Source: Patescibacteria group bacterium
Lineage (GTDB): Bacteria; Patescibacteriota; Saccharimonadia; UBA4664
Assembly (NCBI GenBank): GCA_028288925.1
Contig: JAQGHG010000019.1
Coordinates: 136,047-176,940, forward strand
Length of the DNA: 40,894 bases
Direction: 5' to 3'
Shown: piece after piece, positions 1 through 10,275 of the stretch
How positions within the stretch are numbered: the first letter of the stretch is position 1
Layout: every line of letters begins with the position of its first letter
Translations under genes and position numbers: made by a program
Notes under the pieces: model-generated
Database searches by the model: none
What the model was told of the DNA's origin: nothing
What the model saw: the letters and a program-made list of their open reading frames with translations, nothing else

Positions 1-501
1 ATAATTAATATCAAGCCCAAAATCAGTCTTTACCACCTGCTTCAGCAGATCCATCCCACCGTCCGCGTTAGCCGCGTTAATCTTCTGGTGGCCATACCCC
101 GGTACATCCACCCACAAATCACGTGGAATACTCAGCATCACGGCTGTATTCTGCTTGGTATCAATGCTCAATATCATCAGAGAGTCAGTCAGCTCCCCGC
201 CACCATGGCCCGGATCATCCGCCGAATTTCCAGCGAGCAAAATGTTCACCCGCCCGCTATCCTCGCCCTTCAGTTTAGTGTTACTCAAAAGACCCGCCAA
301 ATTGCCATTTGTGGCCTTTAAAACGTTGCTCATAGCCTTCCAGCCCAGCCAGCCAATCGTTCCCAACACCAATACGCCCACCACGACCGCCACCACTAGA
401 AACATCCGTTTCTTGCGCTTGGGGTCCAGCGAAAAAGCCGGCCATCGCCGTACTATCCGCGGCCGCGGCAGCTCCAGACTATCGAATTGTTTCTCTGACA
501 T
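1..501 (-). CDS. LytR-CpsA-Psr (LCP) family protein, N-terminal part, truncated by window edge
   Basis: Minus-strand translation MSEKQFDSLELPRPRIVRRW...KKRMFLVVAVVVGVLVLGTIGWLGWKA...VNILLAGNSADDPGHGGGELTDSLMILSIDTKQNTAVMLSIPRDLWVDVPGYGHQKINAANADGG: TM segment followed by LCP signature (DSLM, SIPRD, KINAA). Not in ORF track because it runs off the window. Confidence 0.88.
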   Translation of the reverse strand, partial: MSEKQFDSLELPRPRIVRRWPAFSLDPKRKKRMFLVVAVVVGVLVLGTIGWLGWKAMSNVLKATNGNLAGLLSNTKLKGEDSGRVNILLAGNSADDPGHGGGELTDSLMILSIDTKQNTAVMLSIPRDLWVDVPGYGHQKINAANADGGMDLLKQVVKTDFGLDINY

Positions 502-734
502 AGGGTTCCAGCTTAGTAATGAATCAACTCATCCTAGCATCAGGAGCCTGAACTTGAACTGAATTACCTAGGCTAGCTTTACCCTCACCAAGCCTGTAAA
601 ATAGCTACAGCATTAATTCAGCAAAGATCAACTATGGCACTCTCTCGGCATCTCCAGAACACAACCTTACCATTCGTAATCACGTTTAAGCTACCGGCAC
701 CCGACACCGCCCGAGGCTATTCAAGCCAATTTTG

Positions 735-2612
735 CTAGCGGCTCCACGACTCCAACTTGCGCTTAGTTTCAGGGGAGCAAACTTCCAATACAATCTGCTG
801 AATCTGCTGGTCGGCAAATCTCAGACCGCCCACTGGCACATAACCGCTCTTACTAGCCGCCTCCCAACCCTGAACATATTTGCGCACTACCGCAATTCTA
901 TCGTTAGCCCGCTCCGTGGGTAGAGCATAGACCGTCTGCACCTCAGAATACGACACGTCTTGTTTAACCTCTGCGACTAGCCTCACTAAAGCCTTCCCCT
1001 GCTCATCGGAGACTTCCGCTTCATGCCCCCTCACTACCCCCATCACCCTTGTCGCGTAAAACTGCGTTTTAGACGCTACGGCCTGTTGGTCGGCAATTTT
1101 CTTATGTACCTCCAAGGCAAACTCATCATACTGCTCCGACGAAAGCCCCGGATACCGTTCCTTAAGTGAATCAATCTGTCCTTGATATGAGCTTGATTGA
1201 CGCACCCGGGCTACCGTCTCATCATCCAGCACCAACCCCTCCTGCTGCGGCAAAGAATCAATCAAATACAAATAAAAACTTGCCGTCTCATCGGCATTTG
1301 GCCGAGTTTCTTCACTCTGACTGTTTCGATAAACCTCCCGCTCCATCCGCTGCATTGTGTAGTCCAATTGCACCGGCCTCCCCGTGTCATAGTCAATCGT
1401 CGACCATGTAGCATCGGCAATAGTTTGAGCCGCACCTTTCTCATCAAGCGTTACAAACGAGTTCCAAGCATGCCCCGTTACGACCTCTTGCTTCATGGAC
1501 ACGCTCCGAGTTCTGTCGGCGGCTTCATAAGCCGGATCAAAGTCAGACCGTGTACCGCTTTCGTAAAAAGCATACGTATCCTGAAGGTAATTAAATGTCG
1601 TCTGGTTGGTCTTAAGCGCGTCAAACACCACCTTCACCCCCGAGGCAAAATTCCGACAGATACCATTCCCCTTAAAATCATCAGAATCGCGTTCGCGCAA
1701 GCCCCGATTAAGCAAGGCTAACACGCCTGCTTGATCCGCCGCTGTCTCGCCGTCTTCAGACGCCATGTCATCAAGATTGTATTTCTTGAGCCGCGTTATC
1801 ACCTCCAAACTCAAATTCGCAGCCTGTCCAGGCGTAAGAAGACGCAAATTATTAATACCCAGCCGCTCAGCCATTGCCACACCTTCCGGTGTCTTCGCAT
1901 AATTTTCCACAAAATTAAAAACCTGCGATTCCCAACCCGGCATCTCCATGGTCTTCTGATAAGTGGCGGCCGAGGGACCAGTCGGATTGTTCCGAGCGTC
2001 GAAATCCAGCACCCGCTTGGTTTCTTCTGGAATTTCTCGTGGGGCATCCGCCAAGTGCGGTGTCCGGCCAAATTGCTCCAAAGCCACAAAACGTCGCGTC
2101 GTTTCCCCCGCCGCGAAACCAAAAACGGCTTCTGGCGGGTACTCTCGCTGATTTCGGCTTTCCAGATAGTAATTTTTCGCCTCAGTCCAGTCCGAAAAGC
2201 TCTTCTTGGCCGTGCCCACCGACAGCCCCGGTTGGTCAAGCGAGTGAAATGCCGGAACCGTCACGATATAGCTGCCATCCGGCTCACGAGCAATCGAATG
2301 AAAACCCGAAAAAGACTGCCGCAATGATGCCATCTCGGTTTGAGGATCAAGCTCCGCCCTTGCGCGGGCAATCATTGCCTCCGCCTCGCCTTTGGGTGCC
2401 GCCTCAACAGTAGTGGCACCAACTGCACCCATATCTGAGTAAAGCGCCGGCTTCGTCACAAAGTAGCCATCCTCGACTGCCTCAATACCATAGAAAGACG
2501 ACGGCTCCGCAGCCTCACCGCCTACAGAGTCCGCAGTACCCTCGGGCCGATCGGGCAGAACACCTCCATAGGCCTCTCGCATTAAGTGTTCCTCGGACTG
2601 TGGTCTTTCCAT
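735..2612 (-). CDS. large protein with transglutaminase-like cysteine protease core
   Basis: ORF 735..2642; start re-assigned to ATG at 2612 (MERPQSEEH), 6 nt downstream of TATTAT. Putative Cys-His-Asp triad: KGNGICRNFASGVK, TGHAWNSFVTL, IADATWSTID. Confidence 0.6.
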   Translation of the reverse strand: MERPQSEEHLMREAYGGVLPDRPEGTADSVGGEAAEPSSFYGIEAVEDGYFVTKPALYSDMGAVGATTVEAAPKGEAEAMIARARAELDPQTEMASLRQSFSGFHSIAREPDGSYIVTVPAFHSLDQPGLSVGTAKKSFSDWTEAKNYYLESRNQREYPPEAVFGFAAGETTRRFVALEQFGRTPHLADAPREIPEETKRVLDFDARNNPTGPSAATYQKTMEMPGWESQVFNFVENYAKTPEGVAMAERLGINNLRLLTPGQAANLSLEVITRLKKYNLDDMASEDGETAADQAGVLALLNRGLRERDSDDFKGNGICRNFASGVKVVFDALKTNQTTFNYLQDTYAFYESGTRSDFDPAYEAADRTRSVSMKQEVVTGHAWNSFVTLDEKGAAQTIADATWSTIDYDTGRPVQLDYTMQRMEREVYRNSQSEETRPNADETASFYLYLIDSLPQQEGLVLDDETVARVRQSSSYQGQIDSLKERYPGLSSEQYDEFALEVHKKIADQQAVASKTQFYATRVMGVVRGHEAEVSDEQGKALVRLVAEVKQDVSYSEVQTVYALPTERANDRIAVVRKYVQGWEAASKSGYVPVGGLRFADQQIQQIVLEVCSPETKRKLESWSR

Positions 2613-2720
2613 ACAAAAATAATAACAGTTTCCAGATCGCAAAAATTAGGCACTACAGTACATTTTCTCGCTTTTATGAGATAATGACCACTCAATTTCA
2701 AAAATCGGAAATTAACCCTT

Positions 2721-3794
2721 ATGCTCAGTCTCGCTATCACCGGCCTCCCCAACGTCGGCAAATCCACCCTCTTCAACGCTCTCACCAAGGCCGGCGTCCT
2801 CGCTGCCAACTACCCGTTCGCGACCATCGAGCCCAATGTCGGCATTGTGCCCCTGCCTGATCCGCGGCTGGCCGAGCTCGCCAAGCTCTACAGCACCGAG
2901 AAGATTCTGCCGGCCACCGTCACCTTCGTCGACATCGCCGGCATTGTGCGCGGCGCCAGCGAAGGCCAAGGCCTGGGCAACAAATTCTTGGCCAACATCC
3001 GCGAGTGCCAGGCCATCGTGCAAGTCGTGCGCGCCTTCCGCGACCCCAACGTGACGCATGTCGACGGCGCGCCAGACCCCAAGCGTGACATCGAGACCAT
3101 CAACACCGAGCTCATCCTGGCCGACCTCGCTACTCTCGAAGGCCGCCTCAAACGGCTCGAAGGCGAGGCCAGGAAAGACCCCAAAACCTTCGCTCCGGTT
3201 CTCGCCGCCGCCCGTCAAGCCCACGAGCTACTCGACACCGGCCACACGCTCTACGGCTCCAAGCTCGACCTGGAACCTCTGCGCGAGCTTCAGCTCCTCA
3301 CGGCCAAGCCGTTCATCTACGTCTTCAATCTCGACGAAGCTGACCTGTCGGATAGCGCCTACCAAGCCGGGCTCGCCCAGCTCATCGCGCCGGCCACGCC
3401 CATCTTCCTCTGCGCCCAGATCGAATCCGAGCTCACCGAGCTCCCCGAAGACGAGGCCACCGAGCTCCTCCAATCGCTCGGCCAAACCGAATCCGGGCTC
3501 AACCAGCTCGCCCATATCGGCTTCGACACCCTCGGCCTCCAGACCTACCTCACGGCCGGGCCACAGGAAGTCCGCGCCTGGACCGTCCACCGCGGCGCTA
3601 CCGCCCCCGAAGCTGCCGGCGTCATCCACACCGACTTCCAAAAAGGCTTTATCAAAGCCGAAATCGTCTCCTACGCCGACCTCATCGCGGCCGGCTCCCT
3701 ACCCGCCGCCCGCAGTGCCGGCAAAGCCCGCCTCGAAGGCAAAGATTACATCATGCAAGACGGCGACGTCGTGGAATTCCGCTTCAACGTCTAG
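2721..3794 (+). CDS. ychF: redox-regulated ATPase/GTPase YchF
   Basis: [46 protein letters not shown]-domain C-terminus [24 protein letters not shown]. Confidence 0.97.
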   Translation: MLSLAITGLPNVGKSTLFNALTKAGVLAANYPFATIEPNVGIVPLPDPRLAELAKLYSTEKILPATVTFVDIAGIVRGASEGQGLGNKFLANIRECQAIVQVVRAFRDPNVTHVDGAPDPKRDIETINTELILADLATLEGRLKRLEGEARKDPKTFAPVLAAARQAHELLDTGHTLYGSKLDLEPLRELQLLTAKPFIYVFNLDEADLSDSAYQAGLAQLIAPATPIFLCAQIESELTELPEDEATELLQSLGQTESGLNQLAHIGFDTLGLQTYLTAGPQEVRAWTVHRGATAPEAAGVIHTDFQKGFIKAEIVSYADLIAAGSLPAARSAGKARLEGKDYIMQDGDVVEFRFNV

Positions 3795-3807
3795 CTCCAA
3801 GTCTCGC

Positions 3808-4347
3808 TTACTTAAACCCCTTGCCCAGCAGTCCGGGCTCCACATACACTTCCACATGCCGCTCCCGCATCCACCCCACGAGTCGTCTGCAACCAGCCCT
3901 GCTAATTGGATCCAGCCCGGCATACCGTCGATCACCATCGCGCATAGTTAGCACCAACATTGCCGCCCAACCCCAGCCCCCAGGTGCACGTACCGTGTGC
4001 ACCATCACTGAAGCCTTAGCTATATCCGAATATGCGAATATCTGACGGCGTAATCGTAACAAGATTGGGCTACTCGGCACCAGCCGTCCACGACCATCCA
4101 AGCCGCTCTTTGGTTGCCATATCGTCATACTCACGGCATCGAGCTGAATATACGACAATACCTGGATCAGCCCCGCGTATACCATCCAGAGCCCAAAAGG
4201 AACCAAGAGCAAAGACCAGAACCACGCACCTCGCCCTTCACCATTTGCACAAATATACAAAATATACCCGCCAAAACCAATGAGAAACAGAGTAAAAATA
4301 ATGGCTCCGGGATCAGATATACGGAGCCTAAGCGATTTCTCATTCAT
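3808..4347 (-). CDS. hypothetical membrane protein (two N-terminal TM segments)
   Basis: Hydrophobic IIFTLFLIGFGGYILYICANG and FWSLLLVPFGLWMVYAGLI; -10-like TAAGAT 6 nt before ATG. Confidence 0.6.
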   Translation of the reverse strand: MNEKSLRLRISDPGAIIFTLFLIGFGGYILYICANGEGRGAWFWSLLLVPFGLWMVYAGLIQVLSYIQLDAVSMTIWQPKSGLDGRGRLVPSSPILLRLRRQIFAYSDIAKASVMVHTVRAPGGWGWAAMLVLTMRDGDRRYAGLDPISRAGCRRLVGWMRERHVEVYVEPGLLGKGFK

Positions 4348-4361
4348 GACCGCATCTTACC

Positions 4362-5096
4362 CTAAGCCATGCGCCCGATCAACGCTCTTAGTAGAAAAAA
4401 CCGCTCCACATTCCCCTCGGCACCGGCCAGGCCCGAGTCCGCCTCGCCCACAATCTCAAACCGCCCGGCCATCCATTCGCGTAACTCAGCCAAAATCCCA
4501 TCGCGCACCTCGCCCATGGGAATCACGCCACGATAGCGATCGGCGATCGGCTTGCCGGCCTCAAACTGCGGTTTCACCATCGCCACGATAGGCTCACCCG
4601 GCTTCACCAACGCCGCCGTCGGCTCAAGCACCTTCGTTAGCGAAATAAAGGACACGTCCATCACGGCCATATCGGCCAGCTCCGGCAGCTTGGCGCCCCG
4701 AATATCCGTTTGCTCCATCACCACCACGCGCGGATCCTGCCGCAATTTATACGAAAGCTGGCCCGTACCCACATCCACGCAGTAAACCCGCACCGCGCCC
4801 GACATTAAGGCAAAGTCAGTAAACCCACCCGTAGACGAGCCCACATCTAGCACTGTCATACCCTCAAAATCCAATTGCAGAGCCGTAGCCACACTAGCCA
4901 GCTTCTCGCCAGCCCGGCTCACAAACCTTGGCTGGTCCTTTATGTGCAGTTCCAGCCCCTCATCCACGCTCAAACCCGGCTTCTCTAGCCGCCGGCCCTC
5001 CGCGGATACTTGCCCCGCCATAATCAAAGCCTGCGCTTGAGTCCGGCTCACCGCCAAGCCGCGTTCCATCATCAATATGTCTAACCGTTTTTTCAT
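4362..5096 (-). CDS. tlyA: TlyA-family rRNA 2'-O-methyltransferase (S4 + FtsJ-like)
   Basis: MKKRLDILMMERGLAVSRTQAQALIMAGQVSAEG...DVGSSTGGFTDFALMSGA...VMDVSFISLTKV. Confidence 0.93.
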   Translation of the reverse strand: MKKRLDILMMERGLAVSRTQAQALIMAGQVSAEGRRLEKPGLSVDEGLELHIKDQPRFVSRAGEKLASVATALQLDFEGMTVLDVGSSTGGFTDFALMSGAVRVYCVDVGTGQLSYKLRQDPRVVVMEQTDIRGAKLPELADMAVMDVSFISLTKVLEPTAALVKPGEPIVAMVKPQFEAGKPIADRYRGVIPMGEVRDGILAELREWMAGRFEIVGEADSGLAGAEGNVERFFLLRALIGRMA

Positions 5097-5602
5097 GACT
5101 CAGAAGACCTCCCGGCTAGTATACTATCGGCGATTTCCCGCGTACTCATACTGCTCGAGTCGAACACCAGCTCTCCCTCCGCCCTATAGGTATTGCACCA
5201 ATATTTTTGAACAACCTCATCACTCAAAGTGTAACTAACATCCGGAATGTCACGCAAACAATTGCGCTCTAGGCAGACCTCAAGAGGTGGCTCAAGTAAC
5301 ACCTGGATCACCTCATAGTGTGTAGCTAACGCTGCTTGCACGAAGCCATCATGCTGCTCATGGCTAGACGAATGAATATCCGCCACGATCGTTCTATTAT
5401 GCTCCATAAGACGCCGAGCGAAAAAAAGCCCAATCTCGAGCGCCAGTTCCCTCCGCCAATCAGACGAACCTTCCGAATCTATCTGCCGCTTAAAGCTATC
5501 GATATCCACAATACTTACGCCGGCTACACGCCGGCGTAACTCTTCCACGAGACTACTCTTGCCCGCACAAATTGGACCTCGAATAAGATATAGTCGTTTC
5601 AT
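5093..5602 (-). CDS. P-loop kinase-like AAA protein
   Basis: MKRLYLIRGPICAGKSSLVEELRRR Walker A; overlaps tlyA start by 4 nt (ATGA). Confidence 0.7.
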   Translation of the reverse strand: MKRLYLIRGPICAGKSSLVEELRRRVAGVSIVDIDSFKRQIDSEGSSDWRRELALEIGLFFARRLMEHNRTIVADIHSSSHEQHDGFVQAALATHYEVIQVLLEPPLEVCLERNCLRDIPDVSYTLSDEVVQKYWCNTYRAEGELVFDSSSMSTREIADSILAGRSSES

Positions 5603-5621
5603 ATCGGCAAGCGTCCGTGAA

Positions 5622-6191
5622 CTACTTCGCCCGCTCCAAGTAATCGCCCGAAAGCGTATTGACCTTGATCCGGTCGCCTTCGTTAATAAACAGCGGCACC
5701 ATCACCTGCACACCTGTCTCGAGCGTAGCCGGCTTCAACGCGGCCGTAGCGGTATCGCCCTTTACGCCCGGCTCGGTCTCAGTCACTGCCAAAAACACCG
5801 CGTTGGGTACCTCCAGACCGATCACCCGGCCGTTAAAGAACAGCAATTGAACCGTCGTACTGTCGGCCACATATTTAGCCTGCTCGCCGAGCACCTCCAC
5901 CGGCACAGTTTCCTGATCGTAGGTTTCATTGTTCATGAAGACCAAGTTACCATCGGAATCACGATACAGCAGCTGCATATGAGCCCGCGTCACATCCGCC
6001 GAAGCAATCTTGTCCGACGAGCGGAACGACTTCTCGACCACACCGCCATTGAGCAGGTTTTTGATCTTCACCTGCACCACGGCGCCGCCCCGGCCCATGG
6101 CCTTGTGCGCGTAATCCGTGACGCGGTAAGGTACGCCGTCTAGCTCGATCAGCGTCCCCACCTTCAAGTCAGTGTGGCCGTATACCGCCAT
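5622..6191 (-). CDS. efp: translation elongation factor P
   Basis: TDLKVGTLIELDGVPYRVTDYAHKAMGRGGAVVQVKIKNLLNGGVVEKSFRSSDKI. Confidence 0.96.
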   Translation of the reverse strand: MAVYGHTDLKVGTLIELDGVPYRVTDYAHKAMGRGGAVVQVKIKNLLNGGVVEKSFRSSDKIASADVTRAHMQLLYRDSDGNLVFMNNETYDQETVPVEVLGEQAKYVADSTTVQLLFFNGRVIGLEVPNAVFLAVTETEPGVKGDTATAALKPATLETGVQVMVPLFINEGDRIKVNTLSGDYLERAK

Positions 6192-6409
6192 TAGCGCACC
6201 ACAAACGGTAGCAACGCGATATGCCGCGAGCGCTTCAGCGCCACAGCTACCCGGCGTTGGTGCCGCAAGCAGTTACCGGTGCGCTTCCGCGATTCGATCT
6301 TGCCGTAGCTCGACAAGTACCGCTGCAGCAGCTTCACATCTTTGTAATCAACATAGTCAGTCTTCTCGGCGCAAAACCGGCAGACCTTCTTGGAGTAAAA
6401 ATTAGCCAT
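6191..6409 (-). CDS. rpsR: 30S ribosomal protein S18
   Basis: [62 protein letters not shown]. Confidence 0.97.
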   Translation of the reverse strand: MANFYSKKVCRFCAEKTDYVDYKDVKLLQRYLSSYGKIESRKRTGNCLRHQRRVAVALKRSRHIALLPFVVR

Positions 6410-6425
6410 TAAAGTTCCTTATCCC

Positions 6426-6899
6426 CTAAAACGGGATGTCATCTAAATTAATATTCTGGTTTGAATCAAGATCCTGGATCACGACGTCGTCCGACTTCTT
6501 GCTAGCGCTAGGGCTGGCTGGAGCATGTCCGGCGCCTGCCGCGGCGCCACCACCGGCAGCTCCGCCGCCGGGGCCGTCTAGGAAGTTAATATCACTGGCC
6601 ACGATCTCGGTCCGCTGGCGCTTCACGCCGTCCTTCTCCCAACTCTGGGTCTGCAGACGACCTACCGCCATAACCTTGCGGCCTTTTGCTAAGTATTGAG
6701 CAGCTAGCTCGCCGAGCTTACCCCAAGCTACGATCTCGTGGTACTCTACCGCCTCTTTGCGCTCACCGCTGGCGTCCATCCAGGTCCGGTTGGTTGCCAC
6801 CGCGAACGATGCCACCTGCTGGCCGCCCGGCGTGCTGCGCAGTTCGGGATCGCGCGTCAGGTTACCCATTATGATCGCTTGGTTAAAGCTCTTGGCCAT
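6426..6899 (-). CDS. ssb: single-stranded DNA-binding protein
   Basis: FNQAIIMGNLTRDPELRSTPGGQQVASFAVATNRTW; acidic C-terminal tip DDIPF. Confidence 0.96.
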   Translation of the reverse strand: MAKSFNQAIIMGNLTRDPELRSTPGGQQVASFAVATNRTWMDASGERKEAVEYHEIVAWGKLGELAAQYLAKGRKVMAVGRLQTQSWEKDGVKRQRTEIVASDINFLDGPGGGAAGGGAAAGAGHAPASPSASKKSDDVVIQDLDSNQNINLDDIPF

Positions 6900-7240
6900 T
6901 ACTTAGCTCCCTCCTCAACTTTTTTGTCGCTCTTCTCGCTCTTGCGGACAGCGCCTTCTTCGTGCACCACCAGCAAATGCCGTAGCACCTCCTCGGTGAT
7001 CAGAATGGTGCTCTCAAGCGCCTGTACCTTCTGAGGGTCCAACTGGACCTCCAGGTATACGTAGATCGCGAAGTCCTGCCGGGCGATCCGGTAGGCTAGG
7101 CGTTTCTTACCCCAGTTGTCGCGCTTGGTGACCTTGCCACCAACCGCCTCCACTAGGCTCTCGATCTTGGCAATCGGCGTTTCGGCGTCGATCTCAAGGT
7201 CGGGGTGCAACAGCACCATCAACTCATATGTCTTTTGCAT
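6899..7240 (-). CDS. rpsF: 30S ribosomal protein S6
   Basis: MQKTYELMVLLHPDLEIDAETPIAKIESLVEAVGGKVTKRDNWGKKRLAYRI; start moved to 7240 with SD AAAGGAAG. Confidence 0.95.
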   Translation of the reverse strand: MQKTYELMVLLHPDLEIDAETPIAKIESLVEAVGGKVTKRDNWGKKRLAYRIARQDFAIYVYLEVQLDPQKVQALESTILITEEVLRHLLVVHEEGAVRKSEKSDKKVEEGAK

Positions 7241-7388
7241 TGCTTCCTTTCTCTGGAAATCCGCAGGGTCTCTGCGAATTGCGTTCAAATTCCTATTCAA
7301 ACGCAAAAAGGTTAATAGTTGTTAAACCTGATAATTGTAGGACAAAAAGAGCCTTTGGTCAATCTCTGCTCCAGAGTACAATAGTGGT

Positions 7389-7919
7389 ATGTATATTCTG
7401 GCAAGCAATCTGCGCAACCTCCCTATCATTAGTCTTCAAACCGGAGAAGCCATCGGAAGCTCCCACCGGCCGGTAATTGACATTGCCACATTCGAAATCG
7501 TAGCCTTTCGCTGCGAATCCGCCCGGGGACGACGGCCACTCATTTTGCTCTCGCGCGACATCCGCCAACTCGCCACCGACTGCATGATTATCGACAACGA
7601 AGAAGAGCTCACCGAGCCAGAAGACATCATCCGCCTCAAAGGCCTGCTCGGCACAGACTACACTCCCCTCGAAAAAGCTGTTGTCGCCGATACCGGCCGC
7701 AAGCTAGGCCAAGTCGAAGACTATAGCATTAATCTCGAAACCTGCCGCATCCAGAAACTCTATGTCCGGGGATCGCTATTTCGTGCCTGGCTGGGCTCCA
7801 GCCTCATTATCGACCGCACCCAGATTATAGACATTACGCCCAAGCGCATCACCGTACGCGACTCTATCGTAAAGTCACCTATCCTTCCTACCGACGCCAT
7901 TCCCGAAGTCAGCCCTTGA
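7389..7919 (+). CDS. PRC-barrel domain protein
   Basis: NLPIISLQTGEAIGSSHRPVIDIATFEIVAF...VVADTGRKLGQVEDYSINLETCRIQKLYVR: two PRC-like repeats. Confidence 0.75.
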   Translation: MYILASNLRNLPIISLQTGEAIGSSHRPVIDIATFEIVAFRCESARGRRPLILLSRDIRQLATDCMIIDNEEELTEPEDIIRLKGLLGTDYTPLEKAVVADTGRKLGQVEDYSINLETCRIQKLYVRGSLFRAWLGSSLIIDRTQIIDITPKRITVRDSIVKSPILPTDAIPEVSP

Positions 7920-7969
7920 TCCTCCAAATCTCTTACGTTAAGCTAAGATCAGATTTAAGAGGGTGCTGT

Positions 7970-8035
7970 GTGTTAATTATTCTCCTGTGGGCCGTAGCTT
8001 TTGTACTTGCCTACCGTCTCGTAACCGCCAACTAA
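7970..8035 (+). CDS. putative 21-aa membrane micropeptide (MLIILLWAVAFVLAYRLVTAN), GTG start
   Basis: Single TM segment, upstream purine-rich AAGAGGG, followed by a hairpin with T-run at 8062-8080. Not in ORF track (below size cutoff). Confidence 0.4.
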   Translation: MLIILLWAVAFVLAYRLVTAN

Positions 8036-8050
8036 CAGTTAGTACATTTA

Positions 8051-8662
8051 CTACACATTAAGGCGCGCCAGCGCCTTTTTGATGAGCTCATATCGGTACC
8101 CTTGCCGTCCCAAGTAAGCAATAAGCTTCTCGACCTCACGATATTGCGGCAATCGTTGCTTGCGCTCAATCACCTGCATCAACGACTGAAGCTCATCTTC
8201 GCTATCTACCTCGCTGAGCGCCGCTTCGATAGCCGGCCGTGCCACCCCTTTGGAGGCGAGCTCCCGCTCAAGCATCCGCCGGCTCCGCGGCCGCAACAGC
8301 TGACGGTTAGCGATCCAGCTCCTCGCAAATTCTTCGTCATTAAGAAGACCCACTCCTTCAAGCCGGCTCAACGCATCGCCAGCCTCCGAGTCCTTCGCGC
8401 CTTTACGGCGCAGGTAGTCCTCTACCTCCCGCCGGCTACGCGGACGGATAGCCAAAAAGCGAACGGCCCAGGCATACGCCTTGGACCGTTCCGCTTGTGT
8501 CTGATATTCGGCTACCTCTTCCGAACTCAGCGATTGGCCGGTTCTCAACCCACTCGTGCTCAGATCTAAATCGGATAGAGCGAAGGCGTAGATCCCATCA
8601 AGGTAAATATTGAACCGGGCCTCTTTGCTCTTCTGGCGCTTGATATCAGTAATGACTGGCAT
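8051..8662 (-). CDS. recX: regulatory protein RecX
   Basis: RFLAIRPRSRREVEDYLRRKGAKDSEAGDALSRLEGVGLLNDEEFARSWIANR; directly downstream of recA. Confidence 0.9.
   Translation of the reverse strand: MPVITDIKRQKSKEARFNIYLDGIYAFALSDLDLSTSGLRTGQSLSSEEVAEYQTQAERSKAYAWAVRFLAIRPRSRREVEDYLRRKGAKDSEAGDALSRLEGVGLLNDEEFARSWIANRQLLRPRSRRMLERELASKGVARPAIEAALSEVDSEDELQSLMQVIERKQRLPQYREVEKLIAYLGRQGYRYELIKKALARLNV
8062..8080 (+). terminator. rho-independent terminator (GGCGC-GCCA-GCGCC-TTTTT)
   Basis: 5-bp GC stem followed by five T on + strand; lies inside the 3' end of recX. Confidence 0.55.
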
Positions 8663-8678
8663 CTCTAGTCATCCAGTC

Positions 8679-9731
8679 CTAAGAACTCGCCGCTATTTTC
8701 CTAATCTCTTTATCAAGCACAGCCATCAGCTCTTTGTGGTCCTTCAAGTACTGCTTAGCTGCCTCGCGGCCTTGACCGATCTTCTCTTCCTTGTAGGAGT
8801 ACCAGGCTCCGCTCTTGGCAATCTGCTCATACTTTACGGCCAGATCGATCAAGTCACCGGCTGTCGAAATCCCTTCATTGAACATGATATCGAACTCAGC
8901 CACTTTAAACGGCGCCGCCACCTTATTCTTGACCACCTTCACCTTCACGTGCTTGCCGATCGAAAGATCACCGTCTTTGATCTGCTCCGAGCCACGGATA
9001 TCCATTCTCACCGAAGCGTAATATTTAAGTGCCTGACCGCCGGCTGTGGTCTCCGGGTTGCCAAACATCACGCCGATCTTAATACGCAGCTGATTAATGA
9101 ACACCACCGTCGTCTTACTCTTGGAGATTACCCCCGTGAGCTTACGCAGCGCCTGGCTCATTAGCCGGGCTTGGAGACCAACGTGGGCGTCACCCATGTC
9201 GCCTTCGATCTCTGCCCGCGGTACCAGCGCCGCCACTGAGTCCACTACCACAATATCCACCGCCGAAGACCGTACCAGCGTTTCGACGATCTCGAGGGCT
9301 TGCTCACCGGTGTCCGGCTGTGAAATCAAGAGCGTATCAATATCCACCCCAATCCGGCCAGCATACTCTGGATCGAGCGCGTGCTCCGCGTCGATGTACG
9401 CCGCCACGCCGCCACTCTTCTGTACCTCGGCCACCGCGTGCAGTGCCAAGGTGGTCTTACCGCTCGACTCCGGCCCGTAAATCTCAATGATGCGCCCCTG
9501 CGGCAACCCACCGCCGAGCGCCAGGTCCAACGACAACGAGCCGGTCGGAATCGTTGCCACATCAATCTTATGCGCCTCACCGAGCTTCATAATTGAGCCC
9601 GCTCCAAACTGCTTTTCGATCTGAGCCATCGCCAGATCGATCGCCTTACTACGTTCGGCCTTCTCAGCCTCGCCCCGCTTATTAACCTTAGGATCCGTCA
9701 CTACCTTCTTCTCCGCTAGTTCAGTGCTCAT
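8679..9731 (-). CDS. recA: recombinase RecA
   Basis: [32 protein letters not shown]...[31 protein letters not shown]. Confidence 0.98.
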   Translation of the reverse strand: MSTELAEKKVVTDPKVNKRGEAEKAERSKAIDLAMAQIEKQFGAGSIMKLGEAHKIDVATIPTGSLSLDLALGGGLPQGRIIEIYGPESSGKTTLALHAVAEVQKSGGVAAYIDAEHALDPEYAGRIGVDIDTLLISQPDTGEQALEIVETLVRSSAVDIVVVDSVAALVPRAEIEGDMGDAHVGLQARLMSQALRKLTGVISKSKTTVVFINQLRIKIGVMFGNPETTAGGQALKYYASVRMDIRGSEQIKDGDLSIGKHVKVKVVKNKVAAPFKVAEFDIMFNEGISTAGDLIDLAVKYEQIAKSGAWYSYKEEKIGQGREAAKQYLKDHKELMAVLDKEIRKIAASS

Positions 9732-9822
9732 TGTACCGTCCTTTGATCACGTTATCTATAACAGGATCATACCCGAACAAAAACCATACTGTCAACACTT
9801 CCGCAATGCTATACTCAAACAC

Positions 9823-10272
9823 ATGCAACCAACACCCAATTTCGCCGTCACCGTCCGCGCCATCATTATCGACAAAGGCCAGCTCTTCATGGTCAAGCAC
9901 GAGCCCCAGTTCGACTACTACGCCCTCGCCGGCGGTAAGCTCGAACCCGGCGAGACTCTCGAAGCCGCCATGGCCCGCGAGCTCTTGGAAGAAACCGGCA
10001 TCGTAGCCGAGGTCGGCAACGCGCTCATCGTCAACGAATGGGTCAGCCCCACCAACCACCGCATCGAATTCTTCTACTGGGTCCGCAACGCCGCCGACTT
10101 CCGCCAGGCCGACCCCGCCAAAGCCACCCATGGCTTCGAGCTAGCCGGTTTTGCCTTCGGCGATCCCGCCGACGCTGAGTTCAACCTCCGCCCCAATTAC
10201 CTCCAGGGCAAATTCGCCCGCCTCGTCGAACTCGGCGAAGCCTACCCCCTAGAGATCGTTCGATCAACTTAG
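9823..10272 (+). CDS. NUDIX hydrolase
   Basis: GGKLEPGETLEAAMARELLEETGI Nudix box; start at MQPTPNFAVTVRAIIIDKG, 7 nt after TATACT. Confidence 0.92.
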   Translation: MQPTPNFAVTVRAIIIDKGQLFMVKHEPQFDYYALAGGKLEPGETLEAAMARELLEETGIVAEVGNALIVNEWVSPTNHRIEFFYWVRNAADFRQADPAKATHGFELAGFAFGDPADAEFNLRPNYLQGKFARLVELGEAYPLEIVRST

Positions 10273-10275
10273 TGC

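Noticed and set aside
3058-3951. 297-aa + strand ORF overlapping ychF in another frame
   Set aside because: Low-complexity S/P/T/R translation typical of an out-of-frame shadow of GC-rich ychF.
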